From contig CALFMO010000062.1 in NCBI GenBank assembly GCA_937879855.1, forward strand, positions 62,001 through 126,000: a stretch of DNA of 64,000 nucleotides. Reading direction: 5' to 3'. Positions 1 to 8,936 of this stretch are shown here, one piece after another. The notes beneath the pieces are model-generated. The model was not told the origin of the DNA. It did not search any database and saw only the letters and a program-made list of their open reading frames with translations. This stretch comes from an uncultured Acidobacteriaceae bacterium. Its GTDB lineage: Bacteria; Acidobacteriota; Terriglobia; Terriglobales; Acidobacteriaceae. The translations under genes and the position numbers were made by a program. Position 1 is the first letter of the stretch. Each line of letters begins with the position of its first letter.

Positions 1-40
1 TGGCGTATAGCAAGGTCACCGTGATCAAGCAATTAGAGAC

Positions 41-168
41 GTAGCGCCGTAGCGCCGGCATCTTGCCGGCTGTCGCGAGGCCGTCTCGGCCTCGCAATGC
101 GGTCAGGACGCCTCTCCCCTTCAGCTTCACTCAGGCCAACCTCCCAGCCGCCGGGACGGCGGCGCTAC
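41..168. repeat. Dispersed GC-rich inverted repeat, family G, copy 1
   Basis: The stretch opens with GTAGCGCCGGCATCTTGCCG and closes with GCCGGGACGGCGGCGCTAC, so its ends are complementary. Inner hairpins are also visible (GCCGGC arms, and GGCC with CTCGGCCTC). A second copy with the same ends and order lies at 22326-22420. It stops two bases before the first ATG of the acetyltransferase gene. It looks like a REP/MITE-like intergenic element; no coding capacity is apparent. Confidence 0.75.
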
Positions 169-169
169 T

Positions 170-805
170 ATGGAAGCGATGTCCACGGAGCATCTGATTC
201 TCGAGGGGAAGCACATTCGGCTGGAGCCACTGGAGCACCGGCATATCGACGGGCTGGTTGCTGCCTCGGGGGATGATGGCTCGCTCTACCAGTGGAGTCC
301 GGTGCCAAGCGGAAAGGCCGAGGCCACGAGCTATGTTGAAACTGCTCTGGAGTGGAGGAACGCCGGAAGCGCTGTGCCGTTTGCCATCGTGCGCGTTGAC
401 GGCGACATTGTGCTCGGCTCAACTCGTTTCTTTAATCTGGAACGATGGTCGTGGCCGCCAAGCCATTCTTCGCACGGGCGCGGCGTTCCGGACGCCTGCG
501 AGATTGGATACACGTGGCTGACGCGCTCGGCCATTCGGACGGCTGCCAACACCGAGGCCAAGCTGCTGATGCTCACTCACGCCTTCGAGATTTGGCGAGT
601 GCTGCGGGTCTGCTTTCACACGGACGCGCGCAACCAGCGCTCGCGGGCGGCGCTGGAACGCATCGGCGGGCAATTCGAAGGAATTCTCCGAGCTCATCGA
701 ATGGCAGCCGACTCCATTCCTCGCGATTCGGTACGGTTCTCGATCGTGGCCGCGGAGTGGCCAGTGGTGAAGGAACGGCTGCTACAGTTCCTGGATCGGC
801 CGTGA
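170..805 (+). CDS. GNAT-family N-acetyltransferase (RimJ/RimL-like)
   Basis: This 211-residue protein has the RimJ/RimL-like opening LILEGKHIRLEPLEHRHIDG and the later stretch RVCFHTDARNQRSRAALERIGG (written here only as a landmark near residues 145-166), where asparagine and RSRAALERIG match the acetyl-CoA side of GNAT enzymes. It should transfer an acetyl group from acetyl-CoA to a small amine or protein N-terminus; the substrate cannot be told. The start is uncertain: ATG 170 lies just after a dispersed repeat without a ribosome site, while ATG 179 has GGAAG a few bases upstream. It stands alone on the plus strand. Confidence 0.85.
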   Translation: MEAMSTEHLILEGKHIRLEPLEHRHIDGLVAASGDDGSLYQWSPVPSGKAEATSYVETALEWRNAGSAVPFAIVRVDGDIVLGSTRFFNLERWSWPPSHSSHGRGVPDACEIGYTWLTRSAIRTAANTEAKLLMLTHAFEIWRVLRVCFHTDARNQRSRAALERIGGQFEGILRAHRMAADSIPRDSVRFSIVAAEWPVVKERLLQFLDRP

Positions 806-938
806 ATGCGCCCGCACCACACAAGCCGCCCGCGCGCACGGATTATGATTGAAAGCACCGGCTGAGGAAAAAAGCGAACGGCAATCTGCTTAAAGTTGAA
901 AATCGTGAGAAAGTGGTTCGATTCATAGAGAGACTTTC

Positions 939-1319
939 ATGAATGTGGAGTCGATTCGCGCTTACTGCCTGTCCTTCCCCGATGCGACGGAAAAGCTACA
1001 ATGGGGCGACGCGCTGTGCTTCAAGGTCAGGACGAAGATGTTCGCGGTGATGGGGTTGGATCGAGTGCGGCTGACGTTTAAGTGTACGGCCGAGAGTTTT
1101 GCGGAGTTGATTGAGCGCGAAGACATTCGGCCGGCCCCGTATCTTGGACATCGCAACTGGGTCAGGCTGGATCGGCTGGATGCTCTGCCGCCGGAGGAGT
1201 TGCGGGATGCGATCCGGCAGTCGTACGAGATGGTTGTGGCGAAGGCGCCAAAACCGGCGGCCAATAAAGCGGCGAAGAAGAAGTCTACGAGGTCGCTACG
1301 TCGGAATAAGAAGCGATGA
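939..1319 (+). CDS. MmcQ/YjbR family protein
   Basis: The 126-residue product begins MNVESIRAYCLSFPDATEKL and contains the family landmarks KVRTKMFAVMG, RLTFKC and PAPYLGHRNWVRLD, ending with ELRDAIRQSYEMVV. These match the CyaY-like YjbR/MmcQ fold, a small cytosolic family sometimes called DNA-binding, with no firmly established biochemical role. The tail after about residue 105 is lysine- and arginine-rich (AANKAAKKKSTRSLRRNKKR), a common basic extension that could bind nucleic acid. A weak GAGAG lies upstream of the ATG. No operon partner is apparent. Confidence 0.85.
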   Translation: MNVESIRAYCLSFPDATEKLQWGDALCFKVRTKMFAVMGLDRVRLTFKCTAESFAELIEREDIRPAPYLGHRNWVRLDRLDALPPEELRDAIRQSYEMVVAKAPKPAANKAAKKKSTRSLRRNKKR

Positions 1320-1465
1320 TTTGGAAGTGCTTCCTTCGTCTGACTTCGTGACCTTGGTGGTAATGGCCGTCAAATGGAGCCACCACTCGCGTCCCTGATT
1401 TGACTCGGCTTGCCGCCGTCGGCTAGCCTCAGAGTTCGCCCTTAATCGTTGAATCTGCAACCGGA

Positions 1466-3211
1466 ATGCGATCTCCACATAAATCATTGATTTTGTTGTT
1501 TCTGGCGCTGCTGCCAGTGCCCGTCGCGGCGTCGGTGCATCCGGTTCATGCCGCACACGCGATTGTGGTGAGCGTGCACGAACTGGCATCGCGTGCCGGG
1601 GTGGAAATTATGCAAAGCGGCGGCAACGCCATCGACGCCGCAGTAGCCACGGGATTCGCGCTGGCTGTGGTCCACCCTCCGGCCGGAAATATTGGCGGCG
1701 GCGGTTTCATGCTCATTCGCATGGCCGATGGCAGGACGCACTTTATCGACTATCGCGAAAAAGCTCCCGCGGCGGCGACCCGCGACATGTATCTGGACGC
1801 GCAGGGCAACGTGATTCCGGGCTCCAGCGAATATGGCTATCGGGCGATCGGCGTGCCCGGGTCGGTGGCCGGCATGGTTTATGCCGAACAGAAATATGGC
1901 AAGCTGACACTCAAGCAAGTGATGGCCCCCGCGATCCAACTGGCACGCCACGGATATGTGCTGACATGGAACGAGGCCAGGGATATGCATGACCGGCATC
2001 TGGCAGATTTCGCCGAATCGCGCCGCGTCTTTCAACGCAACGGCGACTACTACAAGCCGGGAGAGATTTTCCGCCAGCCCGACCTGGCGCGCACGCTGGA
2101 GCGGATTGCAGAGAAGCCGGACGATTTCTATCACGGAGCGCTGGCACGGGAACTGGCGGCGGCGATGCAGAAGGGCGGAGGCCTGATTACCGCCGACGAT
2201 CTGGCGCACTATGAAGTGAAAGAGCGCGAGCCAGTGCACGGTACCTATCGCGGGTATGAAGTGATCAGCGCTCCTCCGCCGTCATCGGGAGGAGCGGTGC
2301 TGATCGAGAGCCTGAATATTCTGGAAGGCTACGATCTGGGCAAGATGGGGGACCGGTCGGCGCAGTCGATGCATTACACCCTCGAGGCATTCCGGCGGGC
2401 TTTTTTCGATCGCGCGGAGTTTATGGGCGATCCCGACTTCGCGAAGATCCCCGTGGCACAGCTGATTGACAAGCGATACGCGGCCGCCTGGGAGGAGACC
2501 ATCGACCCCGCGCATGCGACTCCCAGCAAAGAGCTGAAACGGCCGGCGATTTTCAGCGAACTGGAACAGTTTGCCGCGGGACATTCACCGGCTACGCTGC
2601 ATGAGTCCAACCACACGACACACTATTCCGTGATGGACGCGGATGGCAATGCAGTCGCCGTGACCACAACCATCAACGACTGGTTCGGATCACGAGTGAC
2701 GGCGGACGGCCTGGGCTTTTTGCTGAACGATGAGATGGACGATTTTTCGTCGAAGCCGGGCGTGCCCAACGCCGATGGCTTGATTCAAAGCGACTTTAAC
2801 GCGATTGGGCCGGGCAAGCGCCCGTTGTCGTCGATGACTCCGACAATCGTGGTGCGCGATGGCAAGACGGTGATGGTGCTGGGTTCGCCAGGCAGTTCCA
2901 AAATCATCACGACCGTGGCCAACGTGCTGATGGGCGTGGTGGATTACGGAATGGATATTCAAGAGGCGGTGGATGCTCCGCGCTTTCACAATCAATGGCT
3001 GCCCGACGTGGTGAACGTAGAAAAATGGTTCTCGCCCGACACCGTTAACCTGCTAGAGCATATGGGATACAAGGTCGAGATCGGACTCCATTACGGGGCG
3101 AATATAGAGCCCTATTGGAGTGACGCGGAATGCATCGCGGTGGATGTAAAAACAGGCGAACGGCTGGGCGCCAGCGATGTGCGGGACGGCGGAAAGGCAG
3201 TGGGATACTAG
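1466..3211 (+). CDS. ggt: Gamma-glutamyltransferase (glutathione hydrolase), exported
   Basis: This 581-residue Ntn-hydrolase precursor should cleave the gamma-glutamyl bond of glutathione and related peptides in the periplasm. A signal peptide is visible (MRSPHKSLILLFLALLPVPVAAS). The large-subunit core holds GGNAIDAAVATGFALAVVHP and GGGGFMLIR near residues 50-90. The autoprocessing site is NHTTHYSV, with the likely nucleophile Thr384, followed by the small subunit with NDEMDDFS and the PLSSMTPTIV and GSPGSSKI oxyanion/substrate motifs. Length agrees with the family (about 570-590). No promoter or operon partner is obvious; a long inverted repeat follows the stop codon. Confidence 0.95.
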   Translation: MRSPHKSLILLFLALLPVPVAASVHPVHAAHAIVVSVHELASRAGVEIMQSGGNAIDAAVATGFALAVVHPPAGNIGGGGFMLIRMADGRTHFIDYREKAPAAATRDMYLDAQGNVIPGSSEYGYRAIGVPGSVAGMVYAEQKYGKLTLKQVMAPAIQLARHGYVLTWNEARDMHDRHLADFAESRRVFQRNGDYYKPGEIFRQPDLARTLERIAEKPDDFYHGALARELAAAMQKGGGLITADDLAHYEVKEREPVHGTYRGYEVISAPPPSSGGAVLIESLNILEGYDLGKMGDRSAQSMHYTLEAFRRAFFDRAEFMGDPDFAKIPVAQLIDKRYAAAWEETIDPAHATPSKELKRPAIFSELEQFAAGHSPATLHESNHTTHYSVMDADGNAVAVTTTINDWFGSRVTADGLGFLLNDEMDDFSSKPGVPNADGLIQSDFNAIGPGKRPLSSMTPTIVVRDGKTVMVLGSPGSSKIITTVANVLMGVVDYGMDIQEAVDAPRFHNQWLPDVVNVEKWFSPDTVNLLEHMGYKVEIGLHYGANIEPYWSDAECIAVDVKTGERLGASDVRDGGKAVGY

Positions 3212-3215
3212 ATAC

Positions 3216-3318
3216 GATTGCAGATTGGGGATTTTTGATTGTTGATTGAAAACCTTGAGGCTTCGCAAGATTTTTTGGGTTTCAATCAACAATCAAAAAT
3301 CATCAATCAACAATCTCC
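3216..3318. repeat. Long AT-rich inverted repeat, family A
   Basis: The arm at 3230-3253 (ATTTTTGATTGTTGATTG...) is the reverse complement of 3278-3300 apart from one extra A, giving a stem of about 23 bp around a 24-base loop. Outer bases on both sides repeat the unit ATCAACAATC. A one-armed relative lies at 8887-8925. It may act as a terminator-like hairpin after ggt, but no T-tract follows, so a mobile or REP-like origin is at least as likely. Confidence 0.8.
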
Positions 3319-3330
3319 CAAGGGACGAAC

Positions 3331-4152
3331 ATGCAGAAAGCGGTTTCCACTTATCTATTGGTGAAAGAACGGCTGCATCCCGGCATTCTGGATGGGCTGG
3401 CGCGTAGCGGAGTGCAGGCGGTCGAGATTTTTGCCGCGCGCCAGCACATCGACTACGCCAACCGCAAGGCGCACGTCAAAGAAATTGCCGAATGGTTCCG
3501 GGGCAGCGGCATTCCGCTCAATTCGGTGCACTCTCCTCTGTACTCCGACTACGAGTGGGGACGAGCCGGGGCTCCGCCGGTCAACGTGGCTTCCACCGAC
3601 CGGGCGGCGCGGATCGAGGCGATGGATGAGATCAAGCGAGCGCTCGAGATTGCCGAGCAGATTCCCTTCCGCTTCCTGGTGCAGCATCTGGGCACGCCGA
3701 ATGAAAGTTTCAGCGACAAGAAGTTTGAGGCGGCAATGACCTCCATCGAACATCTGCGGGCTTTTGCCAAACCGCTGGGCGTGCGCATTCTGCTGGAAAA
3801 CATTCCTAACGAACTCTCGACGCCTGACCGGCTGGTGGAATTGATCAAGGGCGCGCACTTTGACGACGTTGGAGTTTGTTTCGACTTCGGACACGCGCAC
3901 ATGGCGGGCTCGGTCAGCGAGGGATTTGAGATTTTGCGGAATCACATTCGCTCGACCCACGTTCACGACAATGCGAAGGATAAAGATTCGCATCTATGGC
4001 CGGGGCAGGGAACGATCGACTGGAAAGAGGCTATGGAACTGCTGCGTTCGGCCCCGCAGACTCCGCCGCTGCTGCTGGAAATCGGAGAGGATGAAAAAGT
4101 GAACGCGCTGGAAAAGCTGGGGGGAGCCTTCGAGAAGCTTGATACGGCTTAA
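3331..4152 (+). CDS. Sugar phosphate isomerase/epimerase, AP-endonuclease-2 type TIM barrel
   Basis: The 273-residue protein has the xylose-isomerase-like TIM barrel. Visible metal-ligand segments are LLENIPNE (Glu), FDFGHAHMAG (Asp/His) and STHVHDNAKDKDSHLWPGQG (His-x-His-Asp), with a final LLLEIGEDE. The family isomerises or epimerises sugars or inositol derivatives in the cytosol, or acts in DNA repair; the WPGQGTIDW stretch favours the sugar isomerase branch. The ATG has a good ribosome site (AAGGGACG). The next gene begins 14 bases after its stop with its own AAGGAGG, so the two are probably co-transcribed. Confidence 0.85.
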   Translation: MQKAVSTYLLVKERLHPGILDGLARSGVQAVEIFAARQHIDYANRKAHVKEIAEWFRGSGIPLNSVHSPLYSDYEWGRAGAPPVNVASTDRAARIEAMDEIKRALEIAEQIPFRFLVQHLGTPNESFSDKKFEAAMTSIEHLRAFAKPLGVRILLENIPNELSTPDRLVELIKGAHFDDVGVCFDFGHAHMAGSVSEGFEILRNHIRSTHVHDNAKDKDSHLWPGQGTIDWKEAMELLRSAPQTPPLLLEIGEDEKVNALEKLGGAFEKLDTA

Positions 4153-4166
4153 GTAAGGAGGACTAA

Positions 4167-4982
4167 ATGTTAAGTCGTACTCTTCGATTGCTGCTGGTTG
4201 CTTGTCTGTCTACGAGCTCGGTATGGGCAGCGAACGATCCCTTCGTAGGCAAATGGAAGGTGAACCCGTCCAAAAGCAAGCTCAACGACGAAATGAAGGT
4301 TGAGGTCGCAGGAGCAAACAGATACGCCCTTACCTTTGGTCCGGACCAAGTGGACATAGTCGTGGCCGATGGGAGCGACCAGCCAGCTCTGAGCGGAACC
4401 ACCCTGTCCATCACGGTGAAAGGACCCAACAAATGGCAGATCGTCCGCAAGATGAAGGGCCGCACACTTCTCACGGCGGATTGGACGCTTTCCGAAGACG
4501 GCAAAACGCTGAACGACGCCTTCACCCAATATTTGCGCGACGGTTTGACATTGTTCTCGACACCCCTGCCCAACGGCTCGAGATTGTTCTTGCCCTACGT
4601 GTACGACCGGACGGCGGGAGATTCAGGTTTCCCAGGCACATGGGACAGCGAGAGTGCGAAAGTGAAAGCGGGGATCGAGCTCCAGATCCAGCCTTACGAG
4701 GGTGACGGCCTTTCATTTAAACGTTCCGATGAAGAAATGGCTAAGAGAATCAAGTTCGATGGGCACGATTATCCGGACGAAGGTCCAAATGCGGCTCCAG
4801 GCTCCGCATCTTCGGGCCGCCGAGTGAACGAGCGTAGCCTGGAAATTATCGACAAATTCAAAGGCAAAACTACGGGCACCCGGCAGATCGAGCTTTCTCC
4901 TGATCTCAAGACCTTGACGATGACCGTGCGGCTGGAAGGTCAAACCAGGCCCCAGAGCCTGCTTGTGTTTGATCGGGAATAG
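4167..4982 (+). CDS. Secreted protein of unknown function (lipocalin-like beta protein)
   Basis: I do not recognise a named family with certainty. The 271-residue product has a clear signal peptide (MLSRTLRLLLVACLSTSSVWA) and a mature N-terminus NDPFVGKWKVNPSKSKL, resembling the opening of many acidobacterial exported beta-sheet proteins. Later segments with alternating polar and hydrophobic residues (GRTLLTADWTLSEDGKTL and LKTLTMTVRLEGQTRPQSLL) suggest two related beta domains. The start is fixed by AAGGAGG seven bases upstream. It closely follows the TIM-barrel gene and is likely in its transcript, but no functional link can be inferred. Confidence 0.75.
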   Translation: MLSRTLRLLLVACLSTSSVWAANDPFVGKWKVNPSKSKLNDEMKVEVAGANRYALTFGPDQVDIVVADGSDQPALSGTTLSITVKGPNKWQIVRKMKGRTLLTADWTLSEDGKTLNDAFTQYLRDGLTLFSTPLPNGSRLFLPYVYDRTAGDSGFPGTWDSESAKVKAGIELQIQPYEGDGLSFKRSDEEMAKRIKFDGHDYPDEGPNAAPGSASSGRRVNERSLEIIDKFKGKTTGTRQIELSPDLKTLTMTVRLEGQTRPQSLLVFDRE

Positions 4983-5176
4983 GAGAATTCGGGCTTAACA
5001 GCGTTAAGTGACGTGCTACACGGTCGGTTTGAGCTGCTCCTTTGAGGGCTGCGCTGTGGCTGAATGGAAAGATACGGCTTACGACTTTCATCGGCGGTGA
5101 GCAAGGGAATCAAGAGTAGAAGATTTGAGTTACGCGGCGCGTGCTGCGAACTCCGCGGTAAACGAATTTCTAATTT

Positions 5177-6502
5177 ATGTCCTCACCCGTCACCACCATC
5201 GCAGAAATCGGCAAGCATGAAGGCCAGACCGTCACCATTCGCGGCTGGCTCTATAACCTGCGCGAGAGTGGGAAGTTGTTATTCCCGCAGTTTCGCGACG
5301 GCTCGGGAATCATTCAAGGAGTGGTGCCGAAGAACGCCGTCTCGCCGGAAGTGTTCGATGCGATCAAGACGTTGACCCAGGAGTCCAGCGTGATTGTCGA
5401 AGGCAAGGTTCGCGCCGACAAGCGCGCTCACGGTGGCTACGAACTTGACGTCGCAAACGTGCAGGTCGTGCAGCGCGTGCCCGAATCCACGCCGTATCCG
5501 ATTACTCCCAAGGAACACGGCACCGACTTTCTGATGGAGCACCGACATTTGTGGGTGCGTTCGCAGCGGCAGGCGGCGATTCTGCGCGTGCGGGCGGAGA
5601 TCATCAAAGCGGCGCGCGACTTCTTCGACGAACGCGGCTTCACGCTGACCGATCCGCCCATCATTACTCCGGCCGCGTGTGAAGGCACGACCACGCTGTT
5701 CCCCGTGGATTATTTCGACGAGCAGGCGTTTCTCACGCAGTCCGGCCAGCTTTATGTGGAAGCGACTGCCATGGCGTTGGGCAAAGTGTATTCGTTCGGT
5801 CCCACGTTTCGCGCCGAAAAATCGAAGACGCGCCGGCATCTCACGGAATTCTGGATGGTCGAACCGGAGGTCGCCTACGCCACGCTCGACGACGTGATGG
5901 AACTGGCAGAGGGCCTCATCTCATTCATAGTGAAGCGTTGCCTGGAGAAGCGGCGCGTCGATTTGCAGACCATCGGCCGCGACATTTCCAAGCTGGAAAA
6001 AATTGAGGCGCCGTTCCGCCGCATCAGCTACGACGATGCGGTGAAGAACTTGCAGGAAGGCCACACGCAGGGCAAGCTGGAAACGAAATTCGAATGGGGC
6101 GGAGACCTCGGTTCGCCCGACGAGACTTACTTGTCTGCGCAATTCGACAAGCCGGTGATGGTGCATCGTTATCCGGCGAAGGTGAAGGCGTTTTACATGG
6201 AGCCAGACCCTCAGCGGCCGGATCTGGCCTTGTGCGTTGATGTGCTGGCGCCGGAAGGCTACGGGGAAATTATCGGCGGCTCGCAGCGTATGGCGTCGCA
6301 CGAACTGCTGCTACAACGCATCCATGAGCACGGCCTGCCGGAGGAAGCCTTCAAGTGGTATCTCGACTTGCGTAAGTTTGGCAGCGTGCCGCACGGCGGG
6401 TTTGGCATGGGCATTGAGCGCGCCGTAGCCTGGATCTGCGGCCTCGAACATGTGCGCGAGACGATTCCGTTTCCCAGGATGTTGTACCGGCTCTACCCGT
6501 AG
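5177..6502 (+). CDS. asnS: Asparagine--tRNA ligase
   Basis: This class IIb aminoacyl-tRNA synthetase of 441 residues charges tRNA-Asn in the cytosol. The N-terminal OB fold (about 10-110) starts with VTIRGWLYNLRESGKLLFPQ. The catalytic core shows motif 2 as FRAEKSKTRRHLTEFWMVEP (about 209-228) and motif 3 as GFGMGIERAVAWICG near the C-terminus. Lack of a large insertion and the TEFWMVEPE form favour AsnRS over AspRS. No strong ribosome site is seen before the ATG, but the frame upstream lacks family sequence. No T-box leader was found upstream. It is followed by an AT-rich inverted repeat. Confidence 0.93.
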   Translation: MSSPVTTIAEIGKHEGQTVTIRGWLYNLRESGKLLFPQFRDGSGIIQGVVPKNAVSPEVFDAIKTLTQESSVIVEGKVRADKRAHGGYELDVANVQVVQRVPESTPYPITPKEHGTDFLMEHRHLWVRSQRQAAILRVRAEIIKAARDFFDERGFTLTDPPIITPAACEGTTTLFPVDYFDEQAFLTQSGQLYVEATAMALGKVYSFGPTFRAEKSKTRRHLTEFWMVEPEVAYATLDDVMELAEGLISFIVKRCLEKRRVDLQTIGRDISKLEKIEAPFRRISYDDAVKNLQEGHTQGKLETKFEWGGDLGSPDETYLSAQFDKPVMVHRYPAKVKAFYMEPDPQRPDLALCVDVLAPEGYGEIIGGSQRMASHELLLQRIHEHGLPEEAFKWYLDLRKFGSVPHGGFGMGIERAVAWICGLEHVRETIPFPRMLYRLYP

Positions 6503-6600
6503 ACAATTTAGTAATCGGGTAATTTGGTAATTGGGTAATTTGAAAATCAGTCGACTCCTTGTTTCCAATTGCCAAATTACTCAATTACGAAATTACAAAA
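6503..6600. repeat. AT-rich inverted repeat built of TAATT units, family B, copy 1
   Basis: The left arm (about 6507-6541) is a string of TAATTTGG/TAATTGGG-like octamers; the right arm (about 6567-6598) carries the complement (CCAAATTACTCAATTAC). A copy of the same build lies at 23541-23668. The right arm runs to within about ten bases of the arginase start codon, and translating it gives a false N-terminal extension of that gene. Confidence 0.8.
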
Positions 6601-6606
6601 TCTTTC

Positions 6607-7551
6607 ATGACGACTACATCCGCTCCCTCGACCAGTATCACTCCCCGAAAAATTCGCGTTATCGGCGTTCCCCTTGATCTGGGCCAGTCGCGGCGCGGCG
6701 TCGACATGGGGCCGTCGGCTGTGCGCGTCGCGGGCCTTGAAGCGCGCCTTGAGGCGCTCGGTCACCAGGTGGAAGACGGCGGCAACGTTCCGGTCGCGAT
6801 TCCGGAACAGAAAAAAGAAGGAGACGCGCACGCCAAATATTTGAAGGAGATCACGGCGACCTGCACCAAGCATGCGGAGTTGGTGATCAAGACGCTCGAG
6901 GCTGGGAAAGTTCCTCTGGCCCTGGGGGGCGATCATTCCATGGCGGTGGGCACCGTCTCGGGCGTCGCTGAATTTCACCGCCGCCAGAATCAGCAAGTCG
7001 GCTTGATCTGGATCGACGCGCATACCGACATCAACACTCCCGAATCCTCTCCAAGCGGGAACGTGCATGGGATGCCGCTGGCGGCGCTGATGGGGCTGTG
7101 GCCTTCGGAACTGTCGAACATCTTCGACTTTTCACCCAAGGTGAAACCGCAGAACTGCGTGCTGGTCGGTGTGCGCGATATCGACGCGGTGGAAAAAGAA
7201 AATGTGGTGCGGGCGGGCATCGGCGTCTTCACCATGCGCGACATTGATGAGCGCGGCATGCGCACGGTGATGGAAGAAGCGCTGCGCATGGCAGCTCGAG
7301 GCACCGCAGGCTATCACATTTCGCTCGACATGGATTGGGTGGATCCGGAAGACGCGCCGGGTGTGGGCACTCCCGTGCGCGGCGGCGCGACCTATCGCGA
7401 GGCTCATCTCGCCATGGAGATCATTGCCGATCACGGCCGCATGTTGAGCTTCGAAATTGTCGAAGTAAATCCGGTGATCGACGAGCACAACCGCACGGCC
7501 GATCTGGCGGTGGAACTGGCGCTGTCGGCGTTCGGCAAGAAGATTCTTTAG
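6607..7551 (+). CDS. rocF: Arginase
   Basis: This 314-residue ureohydrolase splits arginine into ornithine and urea. The binuclear manganese ligands are visible: GGDHS (about 106-110), DAHTD (about 137-141) and SLDMDWVDP (about 239-247). The C-terminal EIVEVNPVIDEHNRTADLAV is typical of arginase rather than agmatinase, as is the VDMGPSAVR opening. I chose ATG 6607 because the 16 codons upstream (from 6559) lie in the inverted repeat and have no family match. It stands between two different palindromic repeats, so it is probably transcribed alone. Confidence 0.93.
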   Translation: MTTTSAPSTSITPRKIRVIGVPLDLGQSRRGVDMGPSAVRVAGLEARLEALGHQVEDGGNVPVAIPEQKKEGDAHAKYLKEITATCTKHAELVIKTLEAGKVPLALGGDHSMAVGTVSGVAEFHRRQNQQVGLIWIDAHTDINTPESSPSGNVHGMPLAALMGLWPSELSNIFDFSPKVKPQNCVLVGVRDIDAVEKENVVRAGIGVFTMRDIDERGMRTVMEEALRMAARGTAGYHISLDMDWVDPEDAPGVGTPVRGGATYREAHLAMEIIADHGRMLSFEIVEVNPVIDEHNRTADLAVELALSAFGKKIL

Positions 7552-7625
7552 CCACGGATTTTCACGGATTCACACAGATCAGGAAAGAAAGGAATGATCC
7601 GTGAAAATCCGTGTGAATCCGTGGC
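7552..7625. repeat. Inverted repeat with CCACGGATTTTCACGGATT arms, family C
   Basis: Left arm 7552-7581 and right arm 7596-7625 are imperfect reverse complements: each contains a CACGGATT unit twice. The element begins directly after the arginase stop codon region and could fold in the 3' end of its mRNA. Arms of this wording recur in many bacterial genomes to my knowledge; only one copy is in this window. Confidence 0.75.
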
Positions 7626-7690
7626 GGATTTGTTCGCCGTACCATTCCTGCGATTGACGGAAGACTTTGCCCGCGACACACTAAAAGATT

Positions 7691-8881
7691 ATGGAAAAAC
7701 TTCGGGTCGGCATCTTATTCGGCGGGCGCAGCGGAGAGCACGAGGTTTCGCTGCTTTCGGCCGCATCGGTTCTCAACGCAATTGATAAAGACAAGTACGA
7801 GGTCGTTCCCATCGGCATCACCAAAGATGGACGCTGGCTGACGGCCGAGCACGCCGAGAATCTGCTGACCGGCAAACTCATGCTTGAACCGCGAAACCTA
7901 CGCGCCGGCGATCCAGATATGACGCCGTCGGCGGCCGTGCTGGCGCGCGGCGAGGCGGTCGTCGTGCCGCCCGAGCCGGTGCACCGGCAAAGTGGACTGG
8001 TGCCTTTTCAGACCGATGCCGCCATGATGCGCCGCGCCAGCGATCGCGCCATCAACGTGGATGTGATCTTTCCCGTGCTGCATGGCACCTTTGGCGAGGA
8101 TGGCACGATCCAGGGCCTGCTCGAACTCGCCGACATTCCTTACGTAGGTGCGGGCGTGCTCGGTTCCGCTGCGGGCATGGACAAGGACGTCATGAAGTCG
8201 CTGTTCATCGCCGCCGGAATTCCCATCGTGAAGCATGTGACCATTCTGCGCAGCGCGTGGGAGAGCGATCCTAAGCAAGTTCAGAAACGCGTGGAGAGCA
8301 AGCTGACCTACCCGGTGTTCGTGAAGCCCGCGAATTTGGGATCGTCGGTGGGCATCAGCAAGGCGCACAATCGCAAAGAACTCGGGCCCGCGATCGAGGA
8401 GGCGGCGAAGTTCGATCGCAAGATTGTGATTGAGCAAGGCGTGGGCGGCAAAAAAGAAAAAGCCCGCGAGATCGAGTGCTCGGTGCTGGGCAATGACGAG
8501 CCGGTCGCATCAGTGCCGGGAGAGATCGTTCCCGGCAAAGAGTTCTACGATTACACCGCAAAGTACGTGGATGAAGGTTCGCAGCTAATTATTCCGGCGA
8601 AACTCACCAAGACGGAAACGAAAAAAGTTCAGAACCTGGCGGTAGCTGCGTTCAAGGCCGTGGATTGTTCCGGGCTGGCGCGCGTGGATTTCTTGATGGA
8701 TCCGAAGACGCGAAAGATTTATTTGAACGAGATCAACACCATGCCCGGATTCACTTCGATCAGCATGTACCCCAAGCTGTGGGCCGCGTCGGGTTTGGAG
8801 TATGCCGACCTGATTGATCGCTTGATTCAGCTTGGCATCGAGCGGCACGAGGACAAGAAGAAGAATCAGTACAGCCGGTGA
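7691..8881 (+). CDS. ddl: D-alanine--D-alanine ligase
   Basis: This ATP-grasp enzyme joins two D-alanines for peptidoglycan precursor synthesis in the cytosol. The 396-residue product begins LRVGILFGGRSGEHEVSLLS and holds FPVLHGTFGEDGTIQGLLEL (about 117-136), FVKPANLGSSVGISK in the ATP-grasp lid region, and the magnesium and substrate segment NEINTMPGFTSISMYPKLW near 353-371. The length of about 396 residues and the long stretch between 65 and 110 resemble the longer Ddl forms (VanA/Ddl type II). No strong ribosome site precedes the ATG. No other cell-wall gene is adjacent. Confidence 0.94.
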   Translation: MEKLRVGILFGGRSGEHEVSLLSAASVLNAIDKDKYEVVPIGITKDGRWLTAEHAENLLTGKLMLEPRNLRAGDPDMTPSAAVLARGEAVVVPPEPVHRQSGLVPFQTDAAMMRRASDRAINVDVIFPVLHGTFGEDGTIQGLLELADIPYVGAGVLGSAAGMDKDVMKSLFIAAGIPIVKHVTILRSAWESDPKQVQKRVESKLTYPVFVKPANLGSSVGISKAHNRKELGPAIEEAAKFDRKIVIEQGVGGKKEKAREIECSVLGNDEPVASVPGEIVPGKEFYDYTAKYVDEGSQLIIPAKLTKTETKKVQNLAVAAFKAVDCSGLARVDFLMDPKTRKIYLNEINTMPGFTSISMYPKLWAASGLEYADLIDRLIQLGIERHEDKKKNQYSR

Positions 8882-8886
8882 AGCGG

Positions 8887-8925
8887 ATTGATGATTGTTG
8901 ATTTTTGATTGACGATTGACGACTG
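8887..8925. repeat. Single-arm relative of repeat family A
   Basis: The run TTGATGATTGTTGATTTTTGATTG and the following GACGATTGACGA repeat the ATTGTTGATT units of the element at 3216-3318, without a complementary arm. It fills the short convergent gap between ddl and the esterase gene. Confidence 0.55.
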
Positions 8926-8936
8926 CGGCACCGTCG

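Noticed and set aside
4983..5176. T-box leader before asnS
   Set aside because: No T-box sequence (GGTGG plus specifier hairpin) or terminator is visible in this 194-base gap.
6559..6606. N-terminal extension of arginase from ATG 6559
   Set aside because: The codons lie in the family B repeat and do not match arginases; the family sequence begins right after ATG 6607.
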